From NCBI GenBank assembly GCA_040393015.1, contig JBEBUZ010000002.1, positions 61,794-125,793 of the forward strand: a stretch of DNA of 64,000 nt, given 5' to 3'. The DNA comes from Niabella yanshanensis_A. GTDB taxonomy: Bacteria; Bacteroidota; Bacteroidia; Chitinophagales; Chitinophagaceae. The stretch's first letter is position 1. Each line of letters starts with the position of its first letter. This document shows, in pieces, positions 51,075 through 62,043 of the stretch. The notes beneath the pieces are model-generated. The model saw nothing but the letters and a program-made list of their open reading frames with translations. It was not told the DNA's origin and ran no database searches. The position numbers were made by a program, and so were the translations under genes.

Positions 51075-52346
51075 ATGCCTTTAAAAGATAAAGACGATTC
51101 TGCTGGTGGGTTCAATATGTTTGAAGCCTTGTTCGACCATGCCACTATTGGTATTGTAGTAACCAATACAAAAGGCAGCATCATCAATTTCAATAAACAG
51201 GCTCAGCAGGATTTTGGTTATACTAAAGAAGAAATACTCAACCAACCACTGGAAATTCTCCTGCCCCGGGAAGCCGAGCACAAGCACCGTATTCACAGGG
51301 CATCTTATCACAAAGATCCTGCTCCCCGGTCGATGGGATCGGGCCGCGATTTGTACGCCCAAAAAAAAGATGGCAACGTCTTTCCTGTTGAAGTAAGCCT
51401 AAGCAGTTATACGGCCAATGAAGAACTCTTTGTAATCGCATTTGTCATCGACATTACGGTAAGAAAAGAGCATGAAAAAATAGTTCTTACACAGAAAGAA
51501 GAACTGGAACGCATTACCAAAGAAATCAAACAACTCAATATTACGCTCGAGAGAAAAATTGACGACCGTACCAAAATGCTTCGCGAAACCCTGTCGGCAC
51601 TCGAACAGTCGAAACTCGAGCTGAGTGAGGCCTTACAAACCGAAAAGGATTTGGGCGACATGAAATCGAAATTTGTTTCGATGGCTTCTCATGAATTTAA
51701 AACGCCACTGAGCACGATACTTTCGTCTGCTTTTTTACTTGAAAAATACAACGACCAGCCCGAACCCGGAAAAAGAAGCAAACATATCAACCGGATAAAA
51801 AATGCAGTAAATGATATGAAGCTTATCCTGGACGATTTCCTCTCTCTCGACAAGCTCGATGAGGGCATTGTTTTTGCCCAACCACGGGAGATCTCGGCCG
51901 TTAAATGTTTTGCCGAGCTGAACGAAGCTATACAGGATATGAAAGTACACTGTAAGGACGGGCAGTCTGTTAACACCGAGTTCACGGGAACTCATGACAT
52001 AACAATTGATGAGCGAATATTAAAAAATATTTGTATTAACCTGCTTTCCAACGCCATCAAATTTTCTCCCGAAAACAGCACTATCTTTATAAATTGCACC
52101 ATTACGGAGAAACAACTTTCGCTATCCATACGGGACCAGGGCATCGGCATTTCGGAAGAAGACCAGAAACACTTGTTTGAGCGTTTTTTCAGGGCGGGTA
52201 ATGCCACTAATATCCAGGGTACCGGCCTGGGTTTAAATATCGTAACGAGCTATGTAGATTTGTTGAACGGAAGCATTACTTTCGAAAGTGAGTTAGACAA
52301 AGGGTCGGTTTTCACCGTTCATATTCCACAGCAACCAATTTTGTAA
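51075..52346 (+). CDS. Soluble PAS-domain sensor histidine kinase
   Basis: A 423-residue protein without membrane segments, so it senses inside the cell. A PAS domain (about residues 8-125, with NTKGSIINFNKQAQQDFGYT) is followed by a coiled coil (about 130-200), the H-box MASHEFKTPLSTILSSAF (about residue 203), and ATPase motifs NLLSNAIKFS, RDQGIGISEED and GTGLGLNIV. No heme or Fe-S ligands stand out. I use ATG 51075 rather than the TTG one codon earlier. It lies 3 bases before the response regulator. Confidence 0.93.
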   Translation: MPLKDKDDSAGGFNMFEALFDHATIGIVVTNTKGSIINFNKQAQQDFGYTKEEILNQPLEILLPREAEHKHRIHRASYHKDPAPRSMGSGRDLYAQKKDGNVFPVEVSLSSYTANEELFVIAFVIDITVRKEHEKIVLTQKEELERITKEIKQLNITLERKIDDRTKMLRETLSALEQSKLELSEALQTEKDLGDMKSKFVSMASHEFKTPLSTILSSAFLLEKYNDQPEPGKRSKHINRIKNAVNDMKLILDDFLSLDKLDEGIVFAQPREISAVKCFAELNEAIQDMKVHCKDGQSVNTEFTGTHDITIDERILKNICINLLSNAIKFSPENSTIFINCTITEKQLSLSIRDQGIGISEEDQKHLFERFFRAGNATNIQGTGLGLNIVTSYVDLLNGSITFESELDKGSVFTVHIPQQPIL

Positions 52347-52349
52347 GAA

Positions 52350-53417
52350 ATGAAAAAGGTACTCATAATAGAAGACAATGACGAGGTAAGAGAAAACATT
52401 GCCGAAATTCTCGAGCTATCCGATTATACCGTTCTCACCGCAGCCAACGGGAAAATAGGAACAGAAATAGCCATCAATGAAATTCCGGATCTGATTATCT
52501 GCGATATCATGATGCCGGTACTCGATGGCTACGGGGTAGTGTACCTGCTTAACCAGCATCCCAAAACAAACAGCATCCCTTTCATTTTTCTCACCGCCAA
52601 ATCGGAAAAAACAGATTTCCGAAAAGCGATGGAATTAGGAGCCGACGACTATATTACCAAACCCTTCGAAGGCATCGAACTCCTGAAAGCCGTGGAAATG
52701 CGCCTGAGCAAAGCCGAAGCGGTTAAAAGCCATTTTGAGAGCATACAAAGCCAGCCCGACGCGCTCAACAGTTTTTTAAACAACGTAAAAAATATCAGCA
52801 ATATTCCTCTTCTCTCCGAAGAGCGGGAAGTTTATAATTACCGAAAAAAACAGGAGTTATACACTGAGGGACATAAGCCTAAAGCGGTCTACTACATCAA
52901 GTCCGGAAAAGTAAAAACTTACAAATGCAATGAAGACGGGAAAGAGCTGATTACCAATATCCTCGGCAAAGGCGACTTTTTGGGCTATACTTATGTACTG
53001 GAAAACATCAACTATAAAGAAAATGCGGAAGTACTCGAAGACGCTGAAATAATGACCATCCCTAAAGAGGATTTCTTATCACTTATATCCGCAGATGCAC
53101 AGGTGGCCAAACAATTCATTAAATTGATAGCCAATAACGTCCTCGATAAAGAAGAAGCCTTAATCAATACCGCGTACAGTTCTTTGCGGAAAAAAGTAGC
53201 CTACCAGCTAAGTCTCATGCTTGACAAATTCAAAGCGGATGCACCCGAAACCAATGAAATACGCCTCTCGCGCGACACCCTGGCGCAGGCTACCGGTATT
53301 GCTACCGAGTCGCTGATCAGAACACTTTCAGATTTTAAAGGAGAAAAGCTAATCGATATAAAAGGCGGAAGCATCCTGATACTAAACGAAGATAAACTCA
53401 GAAATCTGCCCTATTAA
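52350..53417 (+). CDS. Response regulator fused to a Crp/Fnr-type transcription factor
   Basis: A 355-residue protein. The receiver (residues 1-120) has EDN at 8-10, Asp52 as phosphate acceptor (LIICDIMMP), Thr82 and Lys104. A cyclic-nucleotide-binding-like domain spans about 150-260 (KPKAVYYIKSGKVKTYKCNE, GKGDFLGYTYVLEN). A Crp-type HTH follows (about 285-340, LSRDTLAQATGIATESLIRTL). Phosphorylation would control DNA binding. It is the partner of the PAS kinase and lies near the cbb3 genes, so O2 or redox control is likely but inferred. Confidence 0.93.
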   Translation: MKKVLIIEDNDEVRENIAEILELSDYTVLTAANGKIGTEIAINEIPDLIICDIMMPVLDGYGVVYLLNQHPKTNSIPFIFLTAKSEKTDFRKAMELGADDYITKPFEGIELLKAVEMRLSKAEAVKSHFESIQSQPDALNSFLNNVKNISNIPLLSEEREVYNYRKKQELYTEGHKPKAVYYIKSGKVKTYKCNEDGKELITNILGKGDFLGYTYVLENINYKENAEVLEDAEIMTIPKEDFLSLISADAQVAKQFIKLIANNVLDKEEALINTAYSSLRKKVAYQLSLMLDKFKADAPETNEIRLSRDTLAQATGIATESLIRTLSDFKGEKLIDIKGGSILILNEDKLRNLPY

Positions 53418-53423
53418 GCGATC

Positions 53424-53780
53424 TTATACATGGTTAGTTATTTCTTCTCCCTCCTTGTTTTGCTGCTGGAGCGTCCAGTTATCAGTAAGCCTGGTTTCAA
53501 TCCATACACTCCCGCATTTCCTGAAAATCTCGGTTCTTAAACCGAAACCGGCGATCCGGCTGATCAATTGCGAAACCGTGATATCATCGCTAACGTCCAC
53601 AAAACCTTCTAATTCCAGCTTGCCAAATTTCTCCGTCAGGGGAAATGCCTTTCTGGAACGACCTTCTTTTAATGCTTCGGGCCGGTAAAGTTCGATCTTA
53701 AGAAAAGGATACCACTTTGAAAACATTTGTTTCACTTCCTCCGGCCGGGAGGCTTCAGATATGTACAGTTGCTTTTTCAC
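53424..53780 (-). CDS. Hypothetical protein near the cbb3 operon
   Basis: A 118-residue soluble protein with mixed alpha/beta pattern (MKKQLYISEASRPEEVKQMF, LKIELYRPEALKEGRS, GFGLRTEIFRKCGSVWIETR). No domain is recognised. It is convergent with the response regulator (6-base gap) and divergent from ccoI; the shared upstream gap holds the FNR-like sites, so it may be regulated with the oxidase. Role unknown. Confidence 0.7.
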   Translation of the reverse strand: MKKQLYISEASRPEEVKQMFSKWYPFLKIELYRPEALKEGRSRKAFPLTEKFGKLELEGFVDVSDDITVSQLISRIAGFGLRTEIFRKCGSVWIETRLTDNWTLQQQNKEGEEITNHV

Positions 53781-53842
53781 AAAGATGCTGTAAAACTATT
53801 TTTTGTTTATAACCTGTTTTATGATGGTTGTCAAAAAATTAA

Positions 53843-53856
53843 ATGATTTTTATCAC
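53843..53856. promoter_or_regulatory. FNR/Crp-like dyad, site 1
   Basis: ATGATTTTTATCAC contains TGAT-N4-ATCA, the core of the FNR consensus TTGAT-N4-ATCAA. It is 63 bases upstream of the hypothetical gene and about 190 bases upstream of ccoI, between the two divergent genes. Confidence 0.5.
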
Positions 53857-53930
53857 CGGGCGCCCGTTTCGCAGTATTCGCAACGCTTTTCGCCGGCCGT
53901 TATGGGTTTAGCATGTTTTTGTTGTTATAT

Positions 53931-53944
53931 TTGATGAAAATCAT
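53931..53944. promoter_or_regulatory. FNR/Crp-like dyad, site 2
   Basis: TTGATGAAAATCAT has both half-sites with one mismatch to TTGAT-N4-ATCAA. It lies about 64 bases upstream of the predicted start point of the promoter at 53988, close to the -61.5 spacing used by class-I Fnr/Crp activation. Confidence 0.6.
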
Positions 53945-53987
53945 CGTTTTTCGTGAGGGTAATCAGCCTTCTGCTCCTGCAAAAAGC

Positions 53988-53995
53988 TATGTTTG
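53988..53995 (+). promoter_or_regulatory. -7 element of the cco operon
   Basis: TATGTTTG fits TAnnTTTG exactly, 46 bases before the ccoI ATG. There is no TTG at the -33 position, as expected of an activator-dependent promoter. Another TATATTTG at 53926-53933 overlaps site 2. Confidence 0.5.
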
Positions 53996-54041
53996 CTGCC
54001 CATGATATATGGATGAAATGCTCGAAACATCTGCATGGTAA

Positions 54042-56444
54042 ATGGTAAATGAAACCTCCCATATTAAAACCCGGTGCTATCATTGCGGAGACGAATGTGC
54101 CGACTCCAAACTGTTGATCGATGATAAGCGCTTCTGTTGTTCGGGTTGTAAACTGGTGTATGAACTCTTAAATGAAAACGATCTCTGTACCTATTACAAC
54201 CTCAACGAACACCCGGGCAGGCAGCAATTGAACCAGAAGCGAAAAGACAAATTCGCTTACCTGGATAAGGAGGAAATTGCCGCCCAACTCATCAATTTTG
54301 CAGACGACCAGCAGGTTCATATTACTTTTTCGGTTCCCCAGATGCACTGCAGTAGCTGTTTATGGTTGCTCGAAAACCTGGAAAAACTACAGCCCGGCAT
54401 ACTGGTTTCGAGGGTACATTTTGTAAACAAAGAAGTTTTCGTTGTATTCGACAAAAAACAAACTACACTGCGCGAAGTAGTAGAAACCATGGCCGCCGTA
54501 GGCTACGAGCCCTACCTGAGCATGAATACAGCGAAAAAAGAACGGAAAAGCACTCATTCAAGACTGGTACCCATTGCCATTTCAGGATTTTGTTTCGCTA
54601 ATATCATGATGCTCAGTCTCCCGGAGTATTTTTCCTTTACCGGCTATCTGCACGAAAAAATAGGAACCGCATTCCGGTATATTGGCCTCCTGTTGGCCTT
54701 GCCCGTCTTTTTTTATTGCGCCAGAGAGTTCTTTTCCAACGCGCTTAGTTCAATAAAAAATAAATACTTAAATATCGATAGCTCCATTGCTCTGGCCATT
54801 TTGCTTACCTTTTTAAGAAGCCTGTACAACCTGTTTATTTTAGACGGCAATACCTATTTCGACAGCATGAGCGGTATCGTTTTTTTTATGCTGATAGGAC
54901 GCTGGGCGCAGGATCGTACCCAGCAGTCGCTGATCTTCGACCGGGATTATAAATCCTTCTTCCCACTGGCCGTGAATGTAAAACGCAATAATGGTGCAGA
55001 GCCGGTTTTAATAGGAAACCTCAGGGAAAAAGACATCATAGAAGTATTTGACCAGGATATTATCCCCGCAGACGCCGTGCTGGCAAAAGGCAAAGCCCTT
55101 ATCGATTATAGCTTTGTAACAGGAGAAAGCCTGCCCAAACCCATTGAACCCGGCTCTCTTATATATGCCGGCGGAAGGCAAATTGGCGAAAGGATTGAAT
55201 TAATGGTACTGAAAAAGTCAGACCAGGGCTACCTGACCAACCTGTGGAACAAAGAGGAAAACACTGCATCCGACAACCGTAAATTCCTGCACCGGGCCAG
55301 TAACTATTTCACCATTATCGTTTTTGCCTTAACCCTCGGCAGCGCCCTTTTCTGGTTGTCAAAAGGACAGTACAATACCATGTGGAATGCGCTCACCACT
55401 ACATTAATCATCGCCTGCCCCTGTGCCCTTCTGTTAGCGGATACGTTTACAAACGGAAATATCATGCGCATACTCAGCCGATCAGGCCTGTTTTTAAAGA
55501 ACTCAGCCGTGATTAATGATATGGCAAAAGTCAATCATATTGTACTCGACAAAACCGGCACCATCACACTGAATAAAAATTTTGAGATCAGCTACCGTGG
55601 AAAAACACTTACCGATCACGAAAAAATGCTGATATCATCCTTATCCAGACATTCGACACATCCTCTGAGTAAAGCCATCTACCATTATTTAAAACCAGAT
55701 ACAGCCATTACGGTAGACAGTTTTAACAATGTACCGGGTAAGGGTATTGAAGGATGGATCGACGACCGGCATGTAAAAATAGGAAACCGCGATTTTGTGC
55801 AAGCCGGTTCCGTCGGCGACCCGGCCCACAGCAGCAAGGTATTCGTTTGGATTGATGGCCGGGTGCCCGGTGTTTTTGAGCTGAAAAACACCTACCGAAA
55901 CGGTTTAAAGGATATGTTATCCGATATCAGAAAACGCTTCTCCCTTTCCATTCTTTCCGGCGATAATCACGCCGAACAACTGCGCCTTACAAAAATGACA
56001 GAGGGGCAGGCGGAAATCCTGTTCGACCAGTCGCCCGAAGACAAATACAATTATATCAGCCATTTACAGGCCAAAGGCAATATTGTTTTGATGGCCGGAG
56101 ACGGATTGAATGATGCAGGAGCCCTGAGAAAAAGCGATGTAGGCATTGCCGTGATGGAGGGGAACAATTCCTTTACGCCCGCCTCCGACGGCATTATAAG
56201 CGCCCACGCATTTACCAGGATGTATTCGTTATTGAAATTTACCAGCCGGGCGCGCAGGGTATTAATTTTTAGTTTTACTATCTCGATTATTTATAATATT
56301 ATTGGTCTGTACTTCGCCTTGCAGGGATTGCTGGCACCGGTAATAGCTGCTATACTGATGCCTGCCAGCACAATAAGCATTATCCTTATTACTTTTGGCA
56401 TGACCGAATGGTACGGACGAAAACTAATTAGGGTAAAAACATGA
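54042..56444 (+). CDS. ccoI: Copper-type P-ATPase for cbb3 assembly (CcoI/FixI)
   Basis: An 800-residue P1B ATPase. N-terminal Cys cluster CYHCGDEC and FCCSGC (residues 12-36), an HMA domain with MHCSSC (101-106), eight membrane segments, the translocation motif IACPCALLLAD (about residue 460), the phosphorylation motif DKTGTITLN and the hinge GDGLNDAGAL. It supplies copper for the CcoN binuclear centre. It is first in the operon ccoI, ccoS, ccoNO, ccoQ, ccoP, ccoG, fixH, safE. Confidence 0.94.
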   Translation: MVNETSHIKTRCYHCGDECADSKLLIDDKRFCCSGCKLVYELLNENDLCTYYNLNEHPGRQQLNQKRKDKFAYLDKEEIAAQLINFADDQQVHITFSVPQMHCSSCLWLLENLEKLQPGILVSRVHFVNKEVFVVFDKKQTTLREVVETMAAVGYEPYLSMNTAKKERKSTHSRLVPIAISGFCFANIMMLSLPEYFSFTGYLHEKIGTAFRYIGLLLALPVFFYCAREFFSNALSSIKNKYLNIDSSIALAILLTFLRSLYNLFILDGNTYFDSMSGIVFFMLIGRWAQDRTQQSLIFDRDYKSFFPLAVNVKRNNGAEPVLIGNLREKDIIEVFDQDIIPADAVLAKGKALIDYSFVTGESLPKPIEPGSLIYAGGRQIGERIELMVLKKSDQGYLTNLWNKEENTASDNRKFLHRASNYFTIIVFALTLGSALFWLSKGQYNTMWNALTTTLIIACPCALLLADTFTNGNIMRILSRSGLFLKNSAVINDMAKVNHIVLDKTGTITLNKNFEISYRGKTLTDHEKMLISSLSRHSTHPLSKAIYHYLKPDTAITVDSFNNVPGKGIEGWIDDRHVKIGNRDFVQAGSVGDPAHSSKVFVWIDGRVPGVFELKNTYRNGLKDMLSDIRKRFSLSILSGDNHAEQLRLTKMTEGQAEILFDQSPEDKYNYISHLQAKGNIVLMAGDGLNDAGALRKSDVGIAVMEGNNSFTPASDGIISAHAFTRMYSLLKFTSRARRVLIFSFTISIIYNIIGLYFALQGLLAPVIAAILMPASTISIILITFGMTEWYGRKLIRVKT

Positions 56445-56462
56445 TAAATATCAGGTCGGAGG

Positions 56463-56498
56463 CTGCTTACGATCAAGTTTAAAATATCTGCTTACGAT
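56463..56498. repeat. Direct repeat before ccoS
   Basis: CTGCTTACGAT occurs at 56463-56473 and again at 56488-56498, 25 bases apart, in the ccoI-ccoS gap. It is perfect over 11 bases. No function is known; it may be a small duplication or a binding site. Confidence 0.4.
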
Positions 56499-56514
56499 GA
56501 CCTTCGCGTGACAA

Positions 56515-56670
56515 ATGAGTATAATAGTTATTACAGCCATTGCCAGCTTACTGATTGCCGGAATTTTTCTGGCCGCCCTCATCTGGAGTATAAAAGACGG
56601 GCAATATGATGACGACTTTGCTCCTCCCAACCGGATATTGTTTGACGATAAGACAACTAAACACAAATAA
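56515..56670 (+). CDS. ccoS: cbb3-type cytochrome oxidase assembly protein CcoS
   Basis: A 51-residue protein: one membrane helix near residues 3-24 (IIVITAIASLLIAGIFLAAL) followed by WSIKDGQYDDDFAPPNRILF, the CcoS pattern of a charged D-rich stretch after the helix. It is needed for cofactor insertion into CcoN. It lies between ccoI and ccoNO, the usual place, and ends 9 bases before ccoNO. Confidence 0.92.
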   Translation: MSIIVITAIASLLIAGIFLAALIWSIKDGQYDDDFAPPNRILFDDKTTKHK

Positions 56671-56679
56671 CCAAAAAGT

Positions 56680-58803
<2,124 letters not shown>

Positions 58804-58815
58804 AAACCAACTCCC

Positions 58816-58980
58816 ATGAAGTTTATCAATTATCTGGAAAAAATAAATGGAATAAGCATTTATCCGATCATTTCACTGGTTTTGTTTCTGACCATATTTG
58901 TGGTGGTGGTAATTTATGCCCTGAGAGCCAGCGATAAAACAATTTCTGAAATGGAAAATTTACCTCTTGATGAGAATTAA
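58816..58980 (+). CDS. ccoQ: cbb3 oxidase small subunit CcoQ-like
   Basis: A 54-residue protein with one membrane helix (about residues 18-38, PIISLVLFLTIFVVVVIYAL) and an acidic C-terminus (ENLPLDEN). Such small one-helix proteins between ccoNO and ccoP stabilise the complex. It starts 12 bases after ccoNO. The sequence is short, so the name rests on position and shape. Confidence 0.85.
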   Translation: MKFINYLEKINGISIYPIISLVLFLTIFVVVVIYALRASDKTISEMENLPLDEN

Positions 58981-58990
58981 ACCGAGCTGC

Positions 58991-60151
58991 ATGAAAAAGT
59001 TAAAATTTATCTCCAAATCTTACCTCCTGTTACTGATGGGGGCTCTATCCGTTCTGCCATTGGCCGCACAGGAAGCAGCCGCCCCGTCATCGCCAACATT
59101 TACGCTCGATGTAAATACACTGCTCATAGCCGTGGCAGCTATTCTTTTCTTCGTTATACTGGCATTAAGCTATACGCTTCAGGCATCCGTTCGATTACAT
59201 AAAAAAAGAAAAGAATCAGAGAAACAAACTTCCGGAGCTACCCTTAAATCCCTGCTTATTTTCTTGATTTGTATGGGCAGTTTACAGGTATTCGGACAGG
59301 ATGCAGGCGCCGCAGCGGCAGGAAATCCGTTCAGCGATGCGAAAATATTCCGTTACCTGCTTTATGGAATGATTTTCCTGGAACTGATCATCATTTTCGC
59401 AATGGTATACTGGATCCGCTTCTTTACCGGCATCGAAGATCTCGAAAAAGAAAAGGCTGCAGAAAGAAAGAAAATATTTAAAGGAATGCCTTCCTGGTGG
59501 GCCCGTGCCAATAAGCTGAAACCCATGGAGGAAGAAGAATCGCTGGACGTAGGCCATAGCTACGATGGAATACGGGAGCTGGACAATGTTACCCCGCCCT
59601 GGTTTACGATTGCCTTCATAGCAACCATTGTTTTTGGTCTCGGATACCTGTGGCGCTATCAGGTAGCCCGCTCCGCTCCCAACCAGTATGAAGAATACGA
59701 AATTGCGGTTAACAAAGCAGAATTAGCCAAACAAGCCTACCTTGCCTCCAAAGGCGATGCGGTGGATGAAAATACCGTAACTATGGTGGATGCCGCCGGG
59801 ATAGAATCGGGAAAAACTTTGTATATGAATAACTGTACCGCCTGCCATGGAAATGAGGGCCAGGGGGGTGTGGGCCCTAATCTTACCGATGATTACTGGC
59901 TACATGGTGGAAGCCTCGGAGATATATTCAGGATCATTAAAATAGGAGTTGTGGAAAAAGGTATGATGAGCTGGAAAGACATTTTTTCACCCGAGCAAAT
60001 TGCGGAGATTTCCAGCTACATCAAATCAATACATGGAACCAACCCCGCCGGCGCCAAAGAAAAACAGGGAGAATTGTTCGAGGAACAGGCAGCCGCAGCA
60101 GATAGCAGTTCTGCCCCTGAGGCCAACAAGGGCCCGGTGGCAAAATTATAA
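58991..60151 (+). CDS. ccoP: cbb3 oxidase subunit III, CcoP-like diheme/monoheme cytochrome c
   Basis: About 386 residues. N-terminal signal-like segment (ending PLAAQEA), one helix, then a second signal-like segment (LKSLLIFLICMGSLQVFGQ) and two more helices, as if two small proteins were fused. A PPWFTIAFIATIVFGLGYLW helix precedes a cytochrome c domain with only one heme site CTACH (residues 282-286), whereas proteobacterial CcoP has two. Start chosen at ATG 58991 after ccoQ. It passes electrons to CcoNO. Confidence 0.9.
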   Translation: MKKLKFISKSYLLLLMGALSVLPLAAQEAAAPSSPTFTLDVNTLLIAVAAILFFVILALSYTLQASVRLHKKRKESEKQTSGATLKSLLIFLICMGSLQVFGQDAGAAAAGNPFSDAKIFRYLLYGMIFLELIIIFAMVYWIRFFTGIEDLEKEKAAERKKIFKGMPSWWARANKLKPMEEEESLDVGHSYDGIRELDNVTPPWFTIAFIATIVFGLGYLWRYQVARSAPNQYEEYEIAVNKAELAKQAYLASKGDAVDENTVTMVDAAGIESGKTLYMNNCTACHGNEGQGGVGPNLTDDYWLHGGSLGDIFRIIKIGVVEKGMMSWKDIFSPEQIAEISSYIKSIHGTNPAGAKEKQGELFEEQAAAADSSSAPEANKGPVAKL

Positions 60152-60164
60152 ACCAAAGGAATAA

Positions 60165-61586
60165 ATGAGTAGTATAGCTGATGATATCGGACCCCAAAAA
60201 GTAGGCGACAGTTTTAGAGACCGGCACAGCAATGTAACCGAAAAAGGATCAAGAAAATGGGTCTACGCCTTAAAGCCTAAGGGAAAATTATACCAATATC
60301 GCAACTATCTTTCCCTGGTTTACCTCGGACTCTTTTTTGCCATGCCCTTTATCAAGATAAACGGCTTCCCTGTTATTCAGCTTGATTTTCCCGAAGCGAA
60401 GTTTATTTTGTTTGGAAAAATCTTCTGGCCCGATGATTTTTTCTTTTTCGCAGTGGCTATGATCGCCCTTATCGTGTTCATTGCGCTGTTTACAGTAATA
60501 TACGGCAGGGTTTTTTGCGGCTGGGTTTGTCCGCAGACCGTTTTCATGGAGTTTGTTTTCCGAAAAATAGAATGGTGGATCGAAGGCCCGCCAAACAAAC
60601 AGCGGAAACTGAACGAAGGACCCTGGAGCAGCGAAAAAATAACCAAAAAAACCCTCAAACATATTGTTTTTATTTTTATCGCGCTGCTCATCTCGCACAC
60701 TTTCCTGTCTTATATTTTGGGTGCCGACGAAGTACTCCAGTTAATTAGAAAGCCGATCTCCGAAAACGCCGGCTTATTCGTAGGACTGATCGTTTTCGCG
60801 GGATTGTTCTATTTTGTTTTCGCTTTTGTAAGAGATATTGTTTGTACCACCATCTGCCCCTACGGCCGCCTGCAGGGCGTACTCTTCGACAAAGATACCA
60901 TGCAGGTTTCGTATGACTATAACCGGGGGGAACCCCGTGGAAAAATCAGGAAAAACGTAGAGCAGGACCTGGGCGACTGTATTGATTGCAGATTGTGCGT
61001 AAATGTATGTCCCACTGGTATCGATATCAGAAATGGCGTTCAAATGGAATGCGTGGGCTGTACAGCCTGCATTGACGCCTGTGATTCGGTGATGGAAAAA
61101 ATAAACCGTCCGTTAGGGTTGATCCGAATGGCATCCGAAAATCAGATCTCTAAAAAAGTTCCTTTCCGCTTCAACGGGAAAATGAAATTTTACTCGGTCA
61201 TACTATTGGTGCTGGTGGGCCTGATGTCTTTTCTATTGGCATCCAGAAAAAGTATTGATACCTCTGTTTCCAGGGTAACCGGGCAGCTTTATCAGGAAGT
61301 GGGAACCGACTCCCTTTCCAACCTCTTTCAGGCGAAAATCATCAATAAAACGCATTCCGATATTGAGTATGAACTGAAGACAGAAGGAGCTATTACCGGA
61401 ACAGTTAAAATGATAGAGACCGGCCGCCATATCCTTAAAGCCGAAAGTATTACCAATGCCACATTCTTTGTAATTATACCTTCGTCACAAATTAAAAGCA
61501 GATCTTCCAAAATTTTGATAGGGATTTATGCGGATGGCAAAAAAATAGAAACCATAAAGTCTACCTTTCTGGGGCCTTTTCAATAA
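60165..61586 (+). CDS. ccoG: cbb3 oxidase accessory protein CcoG (FixG/RdxA)
   Basis: A 473-residue membrane iron-sulfur protein. About five helices, the CGWVCPQTVFMEFVF segment (about residue 120), then two 4Fe-4S motifs CIDCRLCVNVCPTGID and CVGCTACIDACDSV (about 270-310) and a C-terminal Ig-like domain (FixG_C). CcoG reduces Cu2+ to Cu+ for CcoI-dependent assembly. It lies 13 bases after ccoP. Confidence 0.95.
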   Translation: MSSIADDIGPQKVGDSFRDRHSNVTEKGSRKWVYALKPKGKLYQYRNYLSLVYLGLFFAMPFIKINGFPVIQLDFPEAKFILFGKIFWPDDFFFFAVAMIALIVFIALFTVIYGRVFCGWVCPQTVFMEFVFRKIEWWIEGPPNKQRKLNEGPWSSEKITKKTLKHIVFIFIALLISHTFLSYILGADEVLQLIRKPISENAGLFVGLIVFAGLFYFVFAFVRDIVCTTICPYGRLQGVLFDKDTMQVSYDYNRGEPRGKIRKNVEQDLGDCIDCRLCVNVCPTGIDIRNGVQMECVGCTACIDACDSVMEKINRPLGLIRMASENQISKKVPFRFNGKMKFYSVILLVLVGLMSFLLASRKSIDTSVSRVTGQLYQEVGTDSLSNLFQAKIINKTHSDIEYELKTEGAITGTVKMIETGRHILKAESITNATFFVIIPSSQIKSRSSKILIGIYADGKKIETIKSTFLGPFQ

Positions 61587-61605
61587 ATAAATAAATTTAA
61601 TTACA

Positions 61606-62043
61606 ATGAGTTGGGGACACCGGGTTATCATCATTTTAGTCATCTTTGTAGCAGGTATAGTGACGATGGTTTACATCTCCATGCAGCAGACAAATGAAAT
61701 GGTAGATTCCAACTACTACGAAAAGGAACTGGAATACCAGAAAATTATCGACGCCAAACAAAATCTGCTGAACCTTCCGGATACCGTGGCAATACATCAG
61801 CAGGACGAAAATCTGGTTATTCAGTTTCCCGAAGCATCCGCAGGAGATATTGAGTCGGGAAAAATAGAATTCATGCGTTTGTCTTCGAGCAAAAGCGATA
61901 AAAACTTCGACCTGAGCAAGCTGAATGAAGCCAGCTACCTGGTGCCGGTATCTTCTTTTGATAAAGGATGGTATAAGATCAGGATGAACTGGAGAAATGC
62001 CGGTACCGAATATTATCACGAACAAAATCTAAATATTCAGTAA
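61606..62043 (+). CDS. ccoH: FixH family protein
   Basis: A 145-residue protein with one N-terminal membrane helix (about 4-24, HRVIIILVIFVAGIVTMVYI) and a periplasmic domain with YYEKELEYQKIIDAKQNLL, typical of FixH/CcoH. It is an assembly factor of the cbb3 oxidase. It lies between ccoG and the SafE-like gene and its stop abuts the next ATG. Confidence 0.9.
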   Translation: MSWGHRVIIILVIFVAGIVTMVYISMQQTNEMVDSNYYEKELEYQKIIDAKQNLLNLPDTVAIHQQDENLVIQFPEASAGDIESGKIEFMRLSSSKSDKNFDLSKLNEASYLVPVSSFDKGWYKIRMNWRNAGTEYYHEQNLNIQ

